Position numbers and translations under genes: made by a program
NCBI RefSeq assembly: GCF_016458825.1
Contig: NZ_CP066744.1
Location: 253,001-317,000 of the forward strand
DNA: 64,000 bases
Reading direction: 5' to 3'
Source of the DNA: Miniphocaeibacter halophilus
GTDB lineage: Bacteria; Bacillota; Clostridia; Tissierellales; Peptoniphilaceae
Shown here: positions 60,778 through 64,000 of the stretch, in pieces
Layout: the number at the start of each line of letters is the position of its first letter
How positions within the stretch are numbered: position 1 is the stretch's first letter
Notes under the pieces: generated by a model
Databases searched by the model: none
The model's input: the letters and a program-made list of their open reading frames with translations, nothing else
What the model was told of the DNA's origin: nothing

Positions 60778-61596
60778 TTATCTTCTACAATTTCCACCTT
60801 GTCCGCTTGGAACATTTCCACAAGAACCATCTTGTAACCTTTGTCCACTGCCTCCACCACTGTTACCATGATGTCCATAGTTGTTGTTTTGGCTGTTATT
60901 TCTTGGTGTAGGGTTTTGATTATTGTTTTGTTGTGGATTATTTCTATTTACATTACCTTGTGGTGCATTGTTTTGGTTAGCATTGTTACCAGTAGTTACA
61001 TTTGCATTTTGAGCATTAACATTTGCATTTTGTCTATTGTCTTGAACATTTGAATTTTCTGTGTTTTGTTTTTGTTCTCTTGTATTGTTTGTAGGATTAG
61101 TTTGGTTTCTTCCAGGGTTGTTATTTTCAATTCTTCCTGTACCGTCTTGTAATCTTTGTCCAGTTCCTAAACCATTACCTCTACCTTTTTTATTTAACAT
61201 GCCAATACCTAAGCCGTAGTTTCCACATAATTTTCTATAACCTAGATTTTCACCATCGCAAAGATCTTTATTTTTTTCCATGTTAGTTATTATTCTGTCA
61301 GCTTCTTCTCTGTCTAAATAGCCGTTATCTACTCTTTCATTAATAAAGTTCTTTTTTATTGTAAACATTTCTTCTTTGTATTCTTCTAGAACACCAAATT
61401 CTTCTGCTATTTGTCCATAGGTTTTTCCGGTAGTAGTTCTTATTTCTATTATTTCTTCTAATGGTTTATTAGTAATATTTGAAAGAATGTCCGGATGGGA
61501 AACCCTATTGTTTTCTACTGCTAACGATGTTGTTCCAACTCCTAATACCAATACTAAAGCCAGCATTAATATTAATTTTTTACTTATTTTCTTCAT
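60778..61596 (-). CDS. Secreted protein with DUF2680-like head and Asn/Gln/Gly-rich tail
   Basis: The product is 272 aa. A signal peptide (about 1-26) is followed by a helical region (about 30-110). It contains PLEEIIEIRTTTGKTYGQIA and DNGYLDREEADRIITNMEKN, as in DUF2680-type small secreted proteins. From about 140 the chain is a low-complexity region of Asn, Gln, Pro and Gly, with two near-copies of GTGQRLQDG/GSGQRLQDG. Cysteines occur at the end (GSCGNVP, GGNCRR). It lies 64 nt after the histidine kinase gene in the same direction. It may be part of the same transcript or the output of that two-component system. Function unknown. Confidence 0.68.
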   Translation of the reverse strand: MKKISKKLILMLALVLVLGVGTTSLAVENNRVSHPDILSNITNKPLEEIIEIRTTTGKTYGQIAEEFGVLEEYKEEMFTIKKNFINERVDNGYLDREEADRIITNMEKNKDLCDGENLGYRKLCGNYGLGIGMLNKKGRGNGLGTGQRLQDGTGRIENNNPGRNQTNPTNNTREQKQNTENSNVQDNRQNANVNAQNANVTTGNNANQNNAPQGNVNRNNPQQNNNQNPTPRNNSQNNNYGHHGNSGGGSGQRLQDGSCGNVPSGQGGNCRR

Positions 61597-61659
61597 TTTT
61601 TATTCCCCCTTATGTCTTTGTTTAAATACATTATATAAAGACATAATGTCATTTATGTG

Positions 61660-63078
61660 TCATTTTAATATTTTTTCGTAATTAAATATAAAACAAGTTC
61701 CTTTTTTATATTGGGACTCTACTGTTAATTGACTTGAATGTTTTTCTGCTATTTCCTTTGCAATTGACAGTCCTAAGCCTGTTCCTTTTATATTTTTCTC
61801 GGAATTATCCTTATAAAATCTATTAAAAACAAGCTTTAAATCCTTCTCTTTTATTCCTACTCCATTGTCACAAATTAAGATTTTATTTTTTTCACCTTTT
61901 ATTTCTATTTGGGAGTTTTCTTTGGAAAATTTTATTGCATTGTCTATTATTATTAAAAACATTTGTCTTAATCTTCCATAGTCTCCATTAATTACTATGT
62001 TAGGAATATTTTCTTGAATTATTTTTATGTTTTTTCCCAGTGCTAATTTTCTACTACTTCTTATAATATCGTCAATTAAATCCGTTAAATATATTTCCGA
62101 TATTTCTATTGAAAAATCCGGTGATTCTAATTTTGTTAAGTCAAGTAAATCTCCTACTAGCCTTTGTAGGGAGTTTACTTCTCCCAGCACTTGAGAATTA
62201 TATTCTTGTAATTCCTCTACTGTTGGATTTTCCTTTATATTGAAATTTTCCAAGGTGCTTTTCATTACAGTTATTGGAGTTTTTAATTCATGAGCAATTT
62301 GTGCCAAGAAATTTTTCCTATCATTTTCTAATTTTATAATATCCTCTGCTTCTTTTAAAAGAATTGGTCCTGTAAAAACCTTTGATAGATATATGGATAG
62401 GAGTATTGCTATTAAAAGTCCAATTCCTAGTGATATAAGCAATGCTTTTGTCCCTTGTTTTACTGCGTCCTCTATTCCTGTTACCGGTGAGTGAAGAAGT
62501 ACGACCTGGTTGTTGTCACTATTATTTGCTAATATAGGAACACCAACGGTAATTGTTTGCTCCCCTAAAATATCTGAAAAGACCTCACTTACTTCTACTT
62601 TACCTGATAAGGCTTCTTTAATTATTTTTTCTGCATTTTCCGGTAAGTTTATTTCTGTGTCATATATATTTTCTTCTACTAGGTTATCTTCTTCATTGTT
62701 TTCTGTATTCCTTCTATTCATTCTTCCTGTACCGTTAGCATTTTCGTGGGAATGGGTATTATTATGCATTTGGGAGTGGGATGTTATTACATTTAAGTTT
62801 TCATCTACTACCCAAGCATCTGCACCGGCAATTGAATTTATAGACTTTAAATACATACCATAGCCACCCATTTGACCTTTCCCTAAGTCTAGGGTGCTAA
62901 TATTTTCAGCTATGGTTTCCGCTCTTTCTATTAATAAGTTTTCCTGTAATTCTATTGTTTGATTTTTATATATTCCAAAGAAAATAAATCCAATTATTAA
63001 TGAAAATATAAGCAGTACTATACCAAAATATAAACTAAGTCTTTTTGCTGATACATTATTTTTCATTTTTTTCTTCAA
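61660..63078 (-). CDS. Sensor histidine kinase
   Basis: The product is 472 aa. Two membrane segments (about 14-36 and 205-228) enclose an external sensor domain of about 165 residues containing a His/Asn-rich stretch (SHSQMHNNTHSHENANGTGR), which could bind metal. The cytoplasmic HisKA domain has the phospho-acceptor His263 in AQIAHELKTP. The HATPase_c has NAIKFS (N box), DNGVGI (G1) and GTGLGLSIA (G2). The start overlaps the response regulator gene by 23 bp. The signal is not known; the His-rich loop hints at a metal or pH. Confidence 0.92.
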   Translation of the reverse strand: MKKKMKNNVSAKRLSLYFGIVLLIFSLIIGFIFFGIYKNQTIELQENLLIERAETIAENISTLDLGKGQMGGYGMYLKSINSIAGADAWVVDENLNVITSHSQMHNNTHSHENANGTGRMNRRNTENNEEDNLVEENIYDTEINLPENAEKIIKEALSGKVEVSEVFSDILGEQTITVGVPILANNSDNNQVVLLHSPVTGIEDAVKQGTKALLISLGIGLLIAILLSIYLSKVFTGPILLKEAEDIIKLENDRKNFLAQIAHELKTPITVMKSTLENFNIKENPTVEELQEYNSQVLGEVNSLQRLVGDLLDLTKLESPDFSIEISEIYLTDLIDDIIRSSRKLALGKNIKIIQENIPNIVINGDYGRLRQMFLIIIDNAIKFSKENSQIEIKGEKNKILICDNGVGIKEKDLKLVFNRFYKDNSEKNIKGTGLGLSIAKEIAEKHSSQLTVESQYKKGTCFIFNYEKILK

Positions 63079-63742
63079 ATTTGTACCCTACTCCTCTTAT
63101 AGTTTCAATATCCCAACTAGGATGGTCATACTTATTTAGCTTTGCTCTTAGCCTTTTAATATGACTGTCTATAGTTCTAGTATCGCCATAATAATCATAG
63201 CCCCAAAGGGAGTCTAAAAGATTATTCCTACTAAATACCTTGTTTTTATTACTTGCTAATGTCCAAAGAATTTCCGTTTCCTTTTTTGTTAAGGGAATAA
63301 CTTCTCCATTTAATTTTACTATATAGGAGTCTAAATCCATATACAGATTATCATATTCCAATATTTGACTTTTATCTTCTTCAAAGGAAATTCTTCTAAT
63401 TATGGCTTTTATTCTGGCAAGTATTTCCTCTAGGGAAAAAGGCTTTACTATATAGTCATCGGCTCCTATTTCTAAGCCCATTATTCTTTCAAAGTCCTCT
63501 CCTCTTGCCGTTACCATTATTACTGGCACCATGGAGGTTTTTCGAATTTCTCTACAAACTTCAAACCCATCTTTTTTTGGCATCATTATATCCAGTAATA
63601 TTAAGTCCGGATTTTCTTCTTCAAATACCTTTAAGGTTTCCTCTCCATCATAGGCGGATATAGTTTCAAAGCCGGCTTTTTCTAAATAACTTGCTAGATT
63701 TTCATTTATTTTTTTATTATCATCTGAAATTAAAATTTTCAT
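63056..63742 (-). CDS. OmpR/PhoB-family response regulator
   Basis: The product is 228 aa. The receiver domain (1-118) has acidic pair Asp7-Asp8, phospho-acceptor Asp51 (LILLDIMMP) and the switch Lys in YIVKPF. The C-terminal winged helix (about 130-225) includes LTKKETEILWTLASNKNKVF and DTRTIDSHIKRLRAKL. OmpR-type regulators bind direct repeats with 10-11 bp phase, the kind of site present before some CWB2 genes here, but no direct evidence joins them. It is the first gene of the kinase operon. Confidence 0.94.
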   Translation of the reverse strand: MKILISDDNKKINENLASYLEKAGFETISAYDGEETLKVFEEENPDLILLDIMMPKKDGFEVCREIRKTSMVPVIMVTARGEDFERIMGLEIGADDYIVKPFSLEEILARIKAIIRRISFEEDKSQILEYDNLYMDLDSYIVKLNGEVIPLTKKETEILWTLASNKNKVFSRNNLLDSLWGYDYYGDTRTIDSHIKRLRAKLNKYDHPSWDIETIRGVGYKFEEKNEK

Positions 63743-63828
63743 TACAATCTCCTCTAAAAACTCTACTATATTACTTATACCTGTTTTCTATGTCTTTTAA
63801 ATGTTTTATTTGTTATTTATTTGTTTTT

Positions 63829-63843
63829 GTTTAGTGACTAAAC
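63829..63843. promoter_or_regulatory. Palindromic operator-like site before the last gene
   Basis: GTTTAGT-G-ACTAAAC is a perfect 15-bp palindrome that ends 4 bp before the -35 of the following promoter. It may bind the MarR-type protein encoded downstream. Confidence 0.55.
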
Positions 63844-63847
63844 AATA

Positions 63848-63876
63848 TTGACTTATTGGTAAAAAAAGACTATACT
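63848..63876 (+). promoter_or_regulatory. Sigma-A-type promoter of the terminal MarR gene
   Basis: TTGACT (63848-63853), a 17-bp spacer and TATACT (63871-63876) lie about 20 nt before the ribosome-binding site GGGAGG. Confidence 0.75.
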
Positions 63877-63898
63877 CTTTTATTAGGGAGGAATATTT

Positions 63899-64000
63899 AT
63901 GTTGTGTGAAGTTATAAGTAAATATTTTAATAATTTAGATTCTTATTTAAATGATGAAAAATCACCAAGGGATTATGGTTCAGGGCAACTATTATACCAA
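63899..64000 (+). CDS. Start of a MarR-family regulator (cut by the window edge)
   Basis: Only the first 34 residues are visible (MLCEVISKYFNNLDSYLNDE, then KSPRDYGSGQLLYQ). The ending SPRDYGSGQLLYQ is typical of the first helices of a MarR subgroup in which the winged helix follows. GGGAGG lies 6-7 nt before the ATG. It is divergent from the two-component operon. The family call is limited by the short length. Confidence 0.5.
   Translation, partial: MLCEVISKYFNNLDSYLNDEKSPRDYGSGQLLYQ

Overview
The window is AT-rich DNA (very low GC by eye) from a Gram-positive anaerobe. Eleven proteins carry triple CWB2 wall-anchor modules of the Clostridioides difficile Cwp/SlpA type. There are also sortase-type (LPxTG) surface proteins, a sigma/DUF1659/DUF2922/YvrJ cassette, two FtsH paralogues and a GAAC-N4-GTTC LexA box. 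I infer a Clostridia/Tissierellia-like Firmicute (Peptoniphilaceae or a relative). The species cannot be fixed from the sequence. No rRNA, tRNA or CRISPR array was seen.

Layout. 0-4.3 kb: tail of an unknown gene, an esterase, a CWB2 protein, a small membrane protein and a LysR regulator. 4.4-10.7 kb: two leftward pilin/Cna_B-type surface genes, probably once one transcription unit. An IS110-family element (about 6645-8150) is inserted between them, right at the ribosome-binding site of the second. Its 5' non-coding end can be folded by eye into a bridge-RNA-like molecule whose guides match the element ends and the target. 11-13.6 kb: a divergent MalT/LuxR-type ATPase regulator. 13.7-26.3 kb: a 2704-aa VWA/Cna_B/CWB2 giant with 600-bp tandem repeats, and a 1245-aa beta-helix/CWB2 protein. 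The 2704-aa gene and the 8302-10707 gene share a duplicated promoter region of about 175 bp with a TATGCC-T-GGCATA operator-like palindrome.

26.7-34 kb: Mrp-type ATPase, a ComK-like regulator with a LexA box placed exactly between its -35 and -10, a transporter plus M19 dipeptidase operon, a surface-protein gene fragment, FtsH with a coiled-coil partner, and a TetR regulator. 34-50.6 kb: the main CWB2 cluster, eight leftward genes, two of them preceded by six 11-bp-phased TTACAA-type boxes. The cluster is interrupted by a sigma-factor cassette that has its own three phased inverted repeats. The last-listed CWB2 gene (48264-50561), perhaps the major surface-layer protein, has a large folded leader. 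51.7-54.2 kb: MarR plus a second FtsH. 54.2-64 kb: GH25 lysozyme, a lipoprotein, a 31-aa membrane peptide, a GntR/ABC/permease/signal-peptidase operon, a secreted Asn/Gln-rich protein beside an OmpR-type two-component system, and the start of a MarR gene.

Together the region looks like a surface-remodelling locus. It holds many wall-anchored proteins, several dedicated regulators, membrane proteases, a signal peptidase and a lysozyme. Pairings of a given regulator with given promoters are inferences from adjacency and motif type.
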